Below are positions 47,601 through 56,087 of a stretch of DNA of 64,000 bases, piece after piece. The notes beneath the pieces are model-generated. The model was given only the letters and a program-made list of their open reading frames with translations, was not told where the DNA came from and made no database searches. The position numbers were made by a program, and so were the translations under genes. The stretch lies in the NCBI RefSeq assembly GCF_029815055.1, contig NZ_JAPPWA010000002.1:1784964-1848963 (forward strand), in the 5' to 3' direction. Source of the DNA: Ignatzschineria sp. RMDPL8A (GTDB lineage Bacteria > Pseudomonadota > Gammaproteobacteria > Cardiobacteriales > Wohlfahrtiimonadaceae). Each line of letters opens with the position of its first letter. The first letter of the stretch is position 1.

Positions 47601-49349
47601 CACTTTATGATAGTAATAGTCCGCATCATAATACTCAGAACTGGCCTCTTTAAAGTAGGCTTTCGCTTTTGCTAAATCTTTTTCAACCACCACGCCGTCA
47701 TAATAATCTTCACCAAGATAATAGTTCGCCGCCGTCACATCATACGCTAGCGCGGTGACAAAATAATCGTGGGCTTTTTGGCGATCTTTCTCAATGCCTT
47801 CAGCACCTTGTCGATAAATTTTACCAAGTCTGAGCGCTGTAAATCCCCGCACTTCTTCCGATTCAGGATTGGCTTTATCTAAAATTGATTCATAACGCGT
47901 GACGGCTTTTTTAAGATCATTCATCTCTTCAATTTTTGCAAGACGATATTCCGCATATCCCACAGGATCACCGACTTCAAGGGCCTTTTCATAGGCGGCT
48001 TTGGCAAGCTCAATATTATAAAGCACACCCTCTTCATCGGCATAAAGATCGCCTAAATTGAGATGGGCTTGACGCTGATGAGCATCGCTTTCTGACTGTT
48101 CTGCAATAATTCGCTCATACCACTTCACCGCTTGCGCCTGTGAATTTTTATCATGGTGCTCTTTTAAATAGGTATTGGCAACGAGAAATTGCGCCTCAAC
48201 ATCAGAAAGATCGGCCGCTTTTAACAGATAATTAAAGGCGCGTTTTTCATCATAATAATCAGAATAATAGGCGTTATGAATCTCTGCAAGCGAGCGTAAT
48301 GCTCGGACAGATCCGCCCTCTGCCGCCTTTTCAAGATAGATAATTTGCTCATCGCCTTCAAGCGAATCGGCCACGTAAAAAAGCGCCGTCATATCGCCTA
48401 AATCCGCCGCTTTTTTATAATACTCGAGCGCAAGCGTCGTGTTTTCAGGCACAATCACGCCGGCACGATAAATATTCCCCAGCAGAATGATCGCTTCAAG
48501 ATCATTGTTTGCGGCTTTCTCTTCGAGGGTTTGTAAGGTGTTCGCGATCTCTTCAGCTGAGAGCAGTGCGTCAATTTTTATCAGGGATGGGCTCGCCGGG
48601 TCCTCCATCAAGAAAAACTGCATGAAGTTTTCTTCAACAAACGCCTTATAATATTGCGCCTTCTCAGCATCCGCCTTAATGTCATGGCGACCTTCCGCAT
48701 AGATCTCGGCAAGCACCATCGCGGGCATAATAAATTCATCGCTCAGCGCCGATTCTAGGTAAGCAATCCCTTTGGCAGAATCTTGTTTAAAATCGCCAAG
48801 CGGTGGCATGTCTTCTTGATCGCCAAAGTGCACCAATCCCAGTAACAGCGCCACCATTGGATGATTTTCTGCGTTTAGTTTTTCAAGGTGAGCAATCCCT
48901 TTTTTCGCATTTTTCGGGTAGAGATCATTGCCACTTTGTGAGATATCAAGATAGAGCACAGCAAGCAAAATCCCCGCTTGAGAAAGCCCCTCGTCGGCGG
49001 CTTTTTCTAAGCGTTCGAGCACCTTTTCAGGCTCATCAACCTGATTAAAATAATCGATCAGCGCGAGATTATAGGTCGCTTCAATCATCCCTTTCTCTTC
49101 GGCAATTAAAAACCATTTGCGCATCTTTTCCACGCCTTCAGCACTCGGCGAAACGTCCATTTCAAGCATGCCAAGCAAAAACGCACTTTTAGCATCGGTA
49201 TCACCGTAAGGAAGAAGCGCTTCGTACGCCGCAGTCGTATCGCCGCTATAATAGGCATTGAGACCGTCGGCCATATCGGCAACGCCCATCTGCATGCTCG
49301 TCGCTAAGAAAAAAGATCCCACCAGCAGTGATAATCGGGTCCGCTTCAT
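44691..49349 (-). CDS. Giant secreted Sel1-like repeat protein
   Basis: This 1552-residue protein has a signal peptide (MKRTRLSLLVGSFFLATS..., cleaved near residue 24). The rest is a long array of Sel1/TPR-type helical repeats of about 36 residues. Examples are ALEYYKKAADLGDMTALFYV, ALHWYQRAAELGGDKEKEKL, AIEYYQKAIEKGHTDALYRL and ALPLFQKAAQAGNNNATEML. Spacing is looser in the centre, where some units have lost the consensus. No enzymatic domain is visible. Secreted Sel1 proteins usually serve as protein-binding scaffolds in the periplasm or in host interaction. It is monocistronic. The reading frame is intact over 4.6 kb despite the repeats. Confidence 0.92.
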   Translation of the reverse strand: MKRTRLSLLVGSFFLATSMQMGVADMADGLNAYYSGDTTAAYEALLPYGDTDAKSAFLLGMLEMDVSPSAEGVEKMRKWFLIAEEKGMIEATYNLALIDYFNQVDEPEKVLERLEKAADEGLSQAGILLAVLYLDISQSGNDLYPKNAKKGIAHLEKLNAENHPMVALLLGLVHFGDQEDMPPLGDFKQDSAKGIAYLESALSDEFIMPAMVLAEIYAEGRHDIKADAEKAQYYKAFVEENFMQFFLMEDPASPSLIKIDALLSAEEIANTLQTLEEKAANNDLEAIILLGNIYRAGVIVPENTTLALEYYKKAADLGDMTALFYVADSLEGDEQIIYLEKAAEGGSVRALRSLAEIHNAYYSDYYDEKRAFNYLLKAADLSDVEAQFLVANTYLKEHHDKNSQAQAVKWYERIIAEQSESDAHQRQAHLNLGDLYADEEGVLYNIELAKAAYEKALEVGDPVGYAEYRLAKIEEMNDLKKAVTRYESILDKANPESEEVRGFTALRLGKIYRQGAEGIEKDRQKAHDYFVTALAYDVTAANYYLGEDYYDGVVVEKDLAKAKAYFKEASSEYYDADYYYHKVIVEMGDPKEIAAIREKLLDNAHYRGNGQPEYLTLAFSVLGDTPEDLAWLYNYYYWKKQPKALEKLKELAKTSDLAEHYYGYALIKTGAPFDEAIAILEKTAEKGVVESMTLLGSIYRQNEWTIGRSIEFNPDRALHWYQRAAELGGDKEKEKLAEIYFKEEYRFRDYRKAKAAYESISPEWKYYDSVQKNLVTINEALEEVDAVEARYKAGDLDAALELAEWHLSGKKGFTSDEKGLELIKEAADKGHRDAQFRYANYRSHDDGRLSQAERFRYYLLAAENGHEEAAGEVAERYYAGNGVEYNREEARKWFSVASRYSINSPVAPYYLSNINKFDQALEKADAGELESIYQVAIWYSSGYGIKSDVLKAIEYYQKAIEKGHTDALYRLGQIYINGDLGEFNWELALPLFQKAAQAGNNNATEMLEHYEKDVKAALEGDLKGRVHYAEYLINEIRSYSEAYQKPEFTYALGFLESAQQEGSGRASYLLAELYGGDYADRFFEKEDNAKERYVELLKEAVERGDASAKVALGNYYMTDESLSASERETLLETLYLEALEEDKEAFESLMKLYGGKIEGVPANFEKAKALLFKECGAENKDACYHLADAYKNGAYDLAKNWRKAAGVFTGIEDDNAVYTYLAELYLKGDETLPQNFELAASYYEKGLHLLEAKEAAMTSENSLWFGVDSAELFAYRAARNFSEYRDHSPEAKALTAAWWEKAFEYNYYEDGAHVLMEHYRDANDFETAYYYALLNNEKDPYFRSRIDEEKQAEIEAAAKKFRNAAPFLKYKAYMNARIESAEKSGEGRDYYHLARVYLEKRFTPFDFDQAVAYFEKSGELGYSSAYNYLGGLYRDGDYGQAKDMEKAVYYFDLGAKQGDSNCAHLAGDAYYFGQNGLTINYSKAAYYFDLTKIDDGTHHALAKFKLGNIYYKGLGVPRDLNKAYELLQLAAKYHDGFAIEALNEWDFSEIGK

Positions 49350-49507
49350 AATCCACCTTTATTATTCGATCAATTCATTATTTAATAAACTGTTAATCAT
49401 ACCGAAATAATAATTTAAACGGGGATAATAAACCTATTTTATTGATTAATAATAAAGCAACGTCTGATTTTTAAAAGAGGTGATGCATCGATTCAATCGG
49501 TATTGTG

Positions 49508-51064
49508 CTATTTTACGGTTCGTTGAATTAAGAAGACAATCGTTACGACTACACCAAAAATCATGACATAGTGAAAAAAATCGATGGACGCCATCAAAAT
49601 TGCTTGTTGCTGTAATTGATTTTGCAGTTGTGTTAAAGCGGCATATTGCGCTTCATTGTCGGACATAGCATGAGAAAAAAGTGCTGTTAACTGATCGAGT
49701 GTACTAAGAAAATTAGGATTGAATGAATTAAAACTCTCTCCGACTTGACTAAAATGAATGGTCGTACGCCATTGCATAAATACGATCCCCCAAGAAACAC
49801 CGATCGATAACGCCAATTGTGCAATAATATTTCGCAACTGCATCGCATGAGAAAAAAGCATATCATCCCCTCTTAAACTACGAAATCCTGCAGCAGTCAC
49901 TGGTGACATAAAAAAGATCATATAAAAACCATTTGCCAAGAGCGCCGGTAAAATATGCCATGAAAGTGTTGCCTGTGGCGTTAAATTAGATAAACTCCAG
50001 CCATAAAAAGCGATACAGGCTCCCCCTACTAGAAGATATTTTTTAAGCATGGGCGATCGTTGAATATAGGTCGAAAATATTTTCCATGCGATAAATGCCG
50101 TACTAAAGCCAAATGACATATAGAGTCCAATCGAGGCCCATGAAAAATTCAATCCCTGCTGGAGCATGAGAGGTAACACATAATTAGAACTTGCTGTCAC
50201 AATATAAAAAGCACTAGAAAAGAGAGTACTTAAAATAAAGAGCTTATTTTGAAATACGGGACGAATTTGCATTAATGGCTTATCCAGTTTTCGCGTGTGC
50301 AGGCGAAAAAAGAAGAGAATTAAAAAGATTAATGAGCCAAAAACCATCAATAACAGCATAAACGTATTACTGTAAAAGTTATAACTCGAGCGTCTAAATA
50401 CATAGAAAAATGAAAATCCCCCTAAAAGTAGCAACATGAAGATCATTGGACTACTCTGAGTCATTCGATGTTTTGGTTGTACAATCTCATCGGGCAACGC
50501 AATGGTTGAAATCAACCAGGCTAACACCGAAAAAACAATCAATAAAATAAAGACCATATTCCAGCTATCATGCGTCACAACCAAAGATGCTAAAAATGGC
50601 GCACCAGCCATACCAAAGATCATACTCACAACGAAAAATCGGATCCCTACAAAACGTAAAACTCCCACTGGCAATAATAATGTAAGAAGACGCGCACTTG
50701 TCATAAACGAAGCACCGCCAAGCGCCATAATAGCTCGGCCAGCTAAAAAAGTATAAAATGAGTGACTAAAATAACAGACCAACGCCCCCATCATGAAAAA
50801 GCTCAATGCAATCTGTATATAACGCCGCCACCCCAACCGCTCTATCATCCAATGTTGCTTGGCGATCATAATAACTGCGATACTTGCATAGACAGCATTG
50901 ATCAAGCCAAACTCTTCAGGGCTACTCCCAATCTCTCCCATAATGGGACGTGCTGCAAACGCGATCATTCCCGATTGAAGATATTCAATTATATTTAAAA
51001 AGAAGATCGTGATTAAAATCGCTTTAAAATGCGCAGGAGCTACGATTGATTGCGGTAATGACAT
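49508..51064 (-). CDS. EmrB-like MFS drug/proton antiporter (DHA2)
   Basis: This 518-residue MFS protein has about 14 spans. It matches the DHA2/EmrB layout with MIAFAARPIMGEIG in the first span loop, the FLAGRAIMALGGASFMTSAR motif, and a large periplasmic loop rich in Gln and Ser before the last span (SDNEAQYAALTQLQNQLQQQ). It lies 26 nt after an EmrA-like adaptor gene, forming a two-component efflux system. No outer-membrane TolC gene is present. Both genes look more AT-rich than their neighbours by eye. Confidence 0.88.
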   Translation of the reverse strand: MSLPQSIVAPAHFKAILITIFFLNIIEYLQSGMIAFAARPIMGEIGSSPEEFGLINAVYASIAVIMIAKQHWMIERLGWRRYIQIALSFFMMGALVCYFSHSFYTFLAGRAIMALGGASFMTSARLLTLLLPVGVLRFVGIRFFVVSMIFGMAGAPFLASLVVTHDSWNMVFILLIVFSVLAWLISTIALPDEIVQPKHRMTQSSPMIFMLLLLGGFSFFYVFRRSSYNFYSNTFMLLLMVFGSLIFLILFFFRLHTRKLDKPLMQIRPVFQNKLFILSTLFSSAFYIVTASSNYVLPLMLQQGLNFSWASIGLYMSFGFSTAFIAWKIFSTYIQRSPMLKKYLLVGGACIAFYGWSLSNLTPQATLSWHILPALLANGFYMIFFMSPVTAAGFRSLRGDDMLFSHAMQLRNIIAQLALSIGVSWGIVFMQWRTTIHFSQVGESFNSFNPNFLSTLDQLTALFSHAMSDNEAQYAALTQLQNQLQQQAILMASIDFFHYVMIFGVVVTIVFLIQRTVK

Positions 51065-51090
51065 AATTTATGGCTCAACGCATTGACTTT

Positions 51091-52296
51091 TTAAGTAGAC
51101 AGTGTGCTGTTTTCGATAATAATTTGTTCAATTATTGCCTCCACATCTTGCGATCTCTGTTCAAAAAATGTTGTTTCGTAGATAGAGTTAGCACCATATG
51201 CGTTCAAGTTTTCGTCAATATTCAATGCGTTTCGTGTATTAACCGTTACCCTCATCGATACCCCCACTCTTAACGGATAAACCGCCACTTCTTCAGGATC
51301 AAGCCCAATACGAACCGGTACTCTCTGCACCACTTTAATCCAGTTCCCCGTTGCATTTTGCGCAGGTAAAAGAGCAAAAGCACTCCCTGTACCAGCATCG
51401 ACACCTAACACCTTCCCATGAAACACCACACTGCGCCCATAGACATCAGACTTTAAGATAACAGCTTGCCCAGTGCGAATATGTCGTAGCTGAGATTCTT
51501 TAAAATTAGCATTCACCCATACATTATTAAGAGGCACTGTGGCCATTAAACTAGTGGCTGGAGTGATATGCTGTCCTAATTGAATATTCCGTTTAGTCAC
51601 CATACCACTCACAGGGGCATAAACAGTTGTACGTGCCAATTGAATATAAGCTTCTCTAACACGGGTCATCGCACTTAATACCGATGGATGTGTCCGTACC
51701 TCAGTATTATCAATTAATGCAACCATTCCTTCCAATTCTTTTTGAGAGGCGATTAACATCGCTTCCGTACTCTCAAGTTCTTGCTTAGATTGTTGTAAGT
51801 CTTCATCGGAAATTGCATGGCTATTGACTAAAATCGATCGACGATTATATTCACTTTCAGCACGTTCAAATTCAGATTGACGCTGCTTAACAATCGCCTC
51901 TAATTGAGCTTTAAGAGCAAATTTATGGTGCAACTCACGCACCGCTTGAGCAAGACCTGCTTTAGCTTGCTCTAAATTGAGTTTCATATCTGTATCGCTC
52001 AACTCGATCAAAGGATCCCCTTGTTGAACTATATCGGTATTATCAACATAGATTGTGGCGACATTCCCAGATATTTGAGCATTAATAGTCACGATATCGC
52101 CATCGACATAAGCATCCTCCGTAGTAACATGATATTGACCAATCAAATACCACCAAGCACCACACACAAAAACAATAAAAAAAATAAAGACTGAAAAAAT
52201 CGCCAATATATGCCGCCGACGTGTAATCAAATGATAACGAAACGCCCTTGATATCTGCTCGTTAACCTTCCTTTTTTTATTTTTTGCTTTTGTCAT
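51091..52296 (-). CDS. EmrA-like periplasmic adaptor (HlyD/MFP family)
   Basis: This 401-residue membrane-fusion protein has one N-terminal membrane span (about 29-52, HILAIFSVFIFFIVFVCGAW). A split biotinyl-lipoyl domain follows (VTTEDAYVDGDIVTINAQIS and TTVYAPVSGMVTKRNIQLGQ), with a coiled-coil hairpin between (about 105-200) and a beta-barrel (WVNANFKESQL, ILKSDVYG). This is the EmrA architecture. It works with the downstream MFS pump, probably to export toxic amphiphiles. It has an AT-rich upstream region of 254 nt, in which I see no clear regulator site. Confidence 0.9.
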   Translation of the reverse strand: MTKAKNKKRKVNEQISRAFRYHLITRRRHILAIFSVFIFFIVFVCGAWWYLIGQYHVTTEDAYVDGDIVTINAQISGNVATIYVDNTDIVQQGDPLIELSDTDMKLNLEQAKAGLAQAVRELHHKFALKAQLEAIVKQRQSEFERAESEYNRRSILVNSHAISDEDLQQSKQELESTEAMLIASQKELEGMVALIDNTEVRTHPSVLSAMTRVREAYIQLARTTVYAPVSGMVTKRNIQLGQHITPATSLMATVPLNNVWVNANFKESQLRHIRTGQAVILKSDVYGRSVVFHGKVLGVDAGTGSAFALLPAQNATGNWIKVVQRVPVRIGLDPEEVAVYPLRVGVSMRVTVNTRNALNIDENLNAYGANSIYETTFFEQRSQDVEAIIEQIIIENSTLST

Positions 52297-52550
52297 ATGT
52301 CATACATTTCGTCAATAAATTACTCTTTTAGTAGACAATATAATACCTCTTTTTTATTACGCTCATGAAGAAAATTATTAATAATTTAATCAACTAAAAA
52401 GTGCCATGGCGCTACATTTAAATAGCAACTTTGACAATTTTTTTGAATAAAACAACTGATTAATTACTGAATAATCGATATCAAATTTACTAAAAATGAT
52501 TGCTAACAATAACAATCTTGCGTAAGTCAACAAACTCTCTAAATCATCAT

Positions 52551-53582
52551 TTAAAATATTTGAAACAATTGAACCATATCTGCTTTAAAATACCCTGCAT
52601 AAATCCCAAGCATTAATAGGATTCGCGCCTTTTGTGGATTAAGATCTCGCGCAGGAATGAATAGATCCTCATAACTCTTGATCGCAACCACATACCCGCT
52701 GCCTACCCGTCTACTCATCACCAGCGCTATCCCCTGTTGTTGAGCCTTTTTAAGCGCCATCTCTTCTGCTTTTGAAACACGCCCCGCGCCCGTTCCCGCA
52801 ACCACGATGCCCTGATAGTGAGTATTTAATAGCGCCTCAATCATCACACTCTCCGCCCCCGAATAGGAATAACTAATAGCGACTTTCGGGAGTTTAAGGG
52901 GCTTCCCATCAGCGCCTAAAAAAGGAAGGGTCGAGAACTTACTATTGAGTGTATGTCTCTTAGCCGGCGTTGCAGTAAAATGAGTCTCGTCATCTGGTTC
53001 AATCGATCCGATCGGACCTGTGCTTGGAGATTGAAAAGTTTCTAAATGATAGGTGGCGGTTTTAGTGACATCGCGGGCAGAATAGATCCGGTTATTCGCC
53101 ACAACCAATACGCCTTTCCCGTGTGAGGAATCGCTCGCGGCAACTAAAAACGCATCATAAAGATTACTCAGCGCATCAGAACTTAGGTGGGTAAAGGGGC
53201 GTTGCGCGCCGGTTAATACCACCGGTTTATCACTCTTTAACGTTAGGTGGAGAAAATAGGCCGTCTCTTCCAAAGTATTGGTGCCGTGCGTGATTACAAC
53301 GCCATCAAATCCATCATCATTTAACGCTCTATCGCAAGCCGTTTTCAGCATGATCCACTCATCGGTTCCCATCTCGGTACTGCTAATTCGCGCATAGTTT
53401 TTAACGGTAATGTCGTAGCGTATGCTCACCTCTGGAAGCGCCTTTAAAAAGTCTTCGCCAAGATAATGGCCCGAACGATATTGCGCCCGATCGAGCGGAG
53501 AGTGATGGTGCGCCGAAATCGTGCCGCCGGTAGTGATCAACAGCACTCTTTTCTTTGGATGTTTGTTGATAGTTGCTCTCAT
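52551..53582 (-). CDS. L-asparaginase (type I/II family)
   Basis: This 343-residue asparaginase hydrolyses Asn to Asp and ammonia. The first active-site region TTGGTISAHH carries the nucleophilic Thr, and a Tyr is in YRSGHYLGEDFLKALPE. The second active-site region reads VVITHGTNTLEETAYFL. The canonical motif is HGTDT, so the catalytic Asp position is Asn here; the codon is AAT. The conserved Lys appears in VVLTGAQRP only as Gln-Arg neighbours, and I could not place it firmly. No signal peptide is visible, so it is probably cytosolic. It is divergent from the nucleoside operon. Confidence 0.88.
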   Translation of the reverse strand: MRATINKHPKKRVLLITTGGTISAHHHSPLDRAQYRSGHYLGEDFLKALPEVSIRYDITVKNYARISSTEMGTDEWIMLKTACDRALNDDGFDGVVITHGTNTLEETAYFLHLTLKSDKPVVLTGAQRPFTHLSSDALSNLYDAFLVAASDSSHGKGVLVVANNRIYSARDVTKTATYHLETFQSPSTGPIGSIEPDDETHFTATPAKRHTLNSKFSTLPFLGADGKPLKLPKVAISYSYSGAESVMIEALLNTHYQGIVVAGTGAGRVSKAEEMALKKAQQQGIALVMSRRVGSGYVVAIKSYEDLFIPARDLNPQKARILLMLGIYAGYFKADMVQLFQIF

Positions 53583-53682
53583 TACCCCTCCTGATCTGTG
53601 GTCTTTTCTTGGCGTTTTTCTACATTTTTTGATTATTCTCTATTATCTCAACCGATGTTAAAGATTCTTCAATTTCATTTAC

Positions 53683-53688
53683 TATAAT
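53683..53688 (+). promoter_or_regulatory. -10 element of the nucleoside operon
   Basis: A perfect TATAAT lies 43 nt before the nucleoside hydrolase ATG; the -35 region is weak. AGAGG follows as ribosome site. Confidence 0.5.
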
Positions 53689-53730
53689 AGATATTATGCC
53701 GATTTATAGCTAACTTAAGAGGAAATAATC

Positions 53731-54678
53731 ATGACGCGTAAAATTATTCTCGACTGCGATCCTGGCCACGATGATGCCATTGCCCTTCTGCTTGCCCATG
53801 GAAATCCCAATATCGAACTCCTTGCGGTGACCACCGTTGTGGGCAACCAAACCCTTGAAAAAGTGACGCGAAATGCGCGCTCCATTGCGAAAATTGCCAA
53901 TATTACCGGCGTGCCTTTTGCCGCAGGATGTGTGCGTCCACTTGTCCGCGAGATTGAAATTGCACCAAGCGTTCATGGTGAATCGGGGCTTGATGGACCA
54001 GAACTTCCCGAGCCGGAATTGCCGCTTGATCCGCGTCACGCTGTTGATCTGATTATCGACACCATTATGAGTCATGAGCCAAAAACGGTGACGCTTGTGC
54101 CCACCGGCGGGCTCACCAATATCGCGATGGCGGTCCGCAAAGAGCCGCGCATTGTGGAGCGGGTGAAAGAGATTGTCCTTATGGGCGGTGGCTATCACGT
54201 TGGGAATTGGAGCGCCGTCGCTGAGTTTAATATCAAAATCGACCCAGAAGCGGCGCACATTGTCTTTAATGAAAAATGGCCGCTGACAATGGTGGGACTC
54301 GATCTAACGCATCAAGCGCTTGCAACGCCGGAAGTGGTGGAGAAAATCCGCGCGATCGGCACAAAGCCCGCTCAATTTGTGGTGGAATTATTAGAATGCT
54401 TTGGCAAAATGTATAAAAAAGCGCAAGGCTTTGACCATCCCCCTGTCCACGATCCATGCGCTGTGGCTTATGTGATCGACCCAAATGTAATGACAACGCG
54501 CAAAGTGCCCGTGGATATTGAACTGACCGGCACTTTAACCTTAGGCATGACTGTGGCCGATTTTAGAAATCCTCCCGAGCCCGATTGCCATACACAAGTG
54601 GCGGTCAAACTCGATCATGGCTATTTCTGGGATCTGATTGTCGATGCATTAGAGCGAATCGGTGAGGTGGATGCATGA
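53731..54678 (+). CDS. Ribonucleoside hydrolase (Rih family)
   Basis: This 315-residue inosine-uridine nucleoside N-ribohydrolase splits nucleosides into base and ribose. The calcium-site motif DCDPGHDDA is at residues 8-16. TTVVGNQTLEKVTRNA, VHGESGLDGPELPEP, VPTGGLTNIAMA, MGGGYHVGNWSAVAEFN and VHDPCAVAYVI follow; the last carries the C-terminal catalytic His-Asp pair. It resembles pyrimidine-type RihA/RihB. It is the first gene of a three-gene operon whose products supply uptake and ribose phosphorylation, and its stop overlaps the MFS start (ATGA). Confidence 0.94.
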   Translation: MTRKIILDCDPGHDDAIALLLAHGNPNIELLAVTTVVGNQTLEKVTRNARSIAKIANITGVPFAAGCVRPLVREIEIAPSVHGESGLDGPELPEPELPLDPRHAVDLIIDTIMSHEPKTVTLVPTGGLTNIAMAVRKEPRIVERVKEIVLMGGGYHVGNWSAVAEFNIKIDPEAAHIVFNEKWPLTMVGLDLTHQALATPEVVEKIRAIGTKPAQFVVELLECFGKMYKKAQGFDHPPVHDPCAVAYVIDPNVMTTRKVPVDIELTGTLTLGMTVADFRNPPEPDCHTQVAVKLDHGYFWDLIVDALERIGEVDA

Positions 54679-56078
54679 GTCACGCCCCCGTTCATGAAAA
54701 ATCCCAAAGCGTCGTGCCCTTAATGATCGCGCTTTTGGTCGCTTGTATGGCGTTCCAGCTCAATGCGAGTATGCTCAATCCGGTGCTCGTCACCATTACT
54801 GAAAGTTTAAATACCAATGAAGCGACGATCGGTTTAACGCAGACCGCCTTTTTTATGTCGGCGGCCCTCTTTTCAATCTTTGTGCCCCGATTAAGTGATA
54901 TCGTTGGGCGCAAAAAGATGCTCTTTAGCCTGATTGCCATCACCACCATTGGCGGCGTTTTAGCGGCGATCACCCCTAACGTTGAGCTCTATTTTGTCGC
55001 GCGGATTATTCAAGGGGTATCCGGCCCCGTGGTGCCGCTTTGTCTATTGATGCTCCATCATGAAATTGATGACCCTAAACGCTACGGCATGCTGATGGGA
55101 ATTGTTACCGCAGTTAATGGGGGCATTGCGGGAATTGATGCTTTTTTAGGTGGTTATATCGCCACAAACTTTGGCTTTCGTCCCGTTTTTTGGTTTATCG
55201 CTGCCGTTGGCATTATCGCACTCTTTTTTATTGCCAAAGGCACGCCTGAATCAAAACCTTCAAAGGGGCAACGCATGGATTGGAAAGGCGTCAGCTTTTT
55301 AGTGGCCTCACTTGCTGGATTTTTAATGGCGCTCAATCAAGCAGGAAAACTTGCCGATACCAACTGGGGCTTTATCGTGATCTCGATGATCATCGCCATT
55401 GTCGCCTTTATCCTCTTCCTCCGCACTGAAAAAAGCGAAGCTGAACCGCTCGTCACCATTCCCCATTTAAAACGCCGTTCAACGTGGGCGCTCCTTCTTA
55501 CCACCATTCTCACCATGACCGGGATTTTTGCGGTGGTCAATGGACTTGCCGTTTCGCTGGCGCAAAATAGTGATTTTGGCTTTGGATTTACCGCTAATAA
55601 ATCGGCTCTTCTTCTGCTAACCCCCTACGCACTTGTTGGCTGGGCGGTTGGGCCTTTTATGGGACGTTTAGCGCCTTCATTGGGCTATAATCGCATCCTT
55701 CGACTCGGGCTTTTAGGGAGTGCCATCGGCGTCTTTATTATGATGCAATACGGACTCTCTTCCTTCCCCGTTTTAGCCGGCATGACCTTCCTTTTAGGGA
55801 TCACTTATGCAGGAACGGCCAATATTATCTTAAATGGTCTTGGCGTTGTGCTCTCCCCGAAAGAAAATCCGGGCTTTCTTCCCGGCATGAATGCAGCGGC
55901 GTTTCACCTTGGCGCGGGTTTAAGTTTTGCGCTTCTTCCAGCGGTGCAATTTCTCGCGGAGGATTCAATAGTAGGCTATTATAACGGTATGATGCTTGGG
56001 TTAATTATCACGATTGTGGCGTTTTTAGTCTCATTTATTATCCCGAGCCCTACCCTCGAATCAGACCCTGCAGCCTAA
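54675..56078 (+). CDS. MFS transporter, probable nucleoside importer
   Basis: This 467-residue protein has about 12-14 spans. The MFS motif FVPRLSDIVGRKKML follows span 2, and FVARIIQGVSGPVVPLCLLM belongs to span 4. It sits between the nucleoside hydrolase (4-nt overlap) and ribokinase (9-nt gap) genes, so its substrate is probably a nucleoside such as uridine. This is inference from the operon. In pseudomonads a similar gene trio handles uridine. Confidence 0.88.
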   Translation: MSHAPVHEKSQSVVPLMIALLVACMAFQLNASMLNPVLVTITESLNTNEATIGLTQTAFFMSAALFSIFVPRLSDIVGRKKMLFSLIAITTIGGVLAAITPNVELYFVARIIQGVSGPVVPLCLLMLHHEIDDPKRYGMLMGIVTAVNGGIAGIDAFLGGYIATNFGFRPVFWFIAAVGIIALFFIAKGTPESKPSKGQRMDWKGVSFLVASLAGFLMALNQAGKLADTNWGFIVISMIIAIVAFILFLRTEKSEAEPLVTIPHLKRRSTWALLLTTILTMTGIFAVVNGLAVSLAQNSDFGFGFTANKSALLLLTPYALVGWAVGPFMGRLAPSLGYNRILRLGLLGSAIGVFIMMQYGLSSFPVLAGMTFLLGITYAGTANIILNGLGVVLSPKENPGFLPGMNAAAFHLGAGLSFALLPAVQFLAEDSIVGYYNGMMLGLIITIVAFLVSFIIPSPTLESDPAA

Positions 56079-56087
56079 GGAGATTTC

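Noticed and set aside
53710..54258. A 182-codon minus-strand frame opposite the nucleoside hydrolase
   Set aside because: It is the antisense shadow of a strongly conserved gene and resembles no family.
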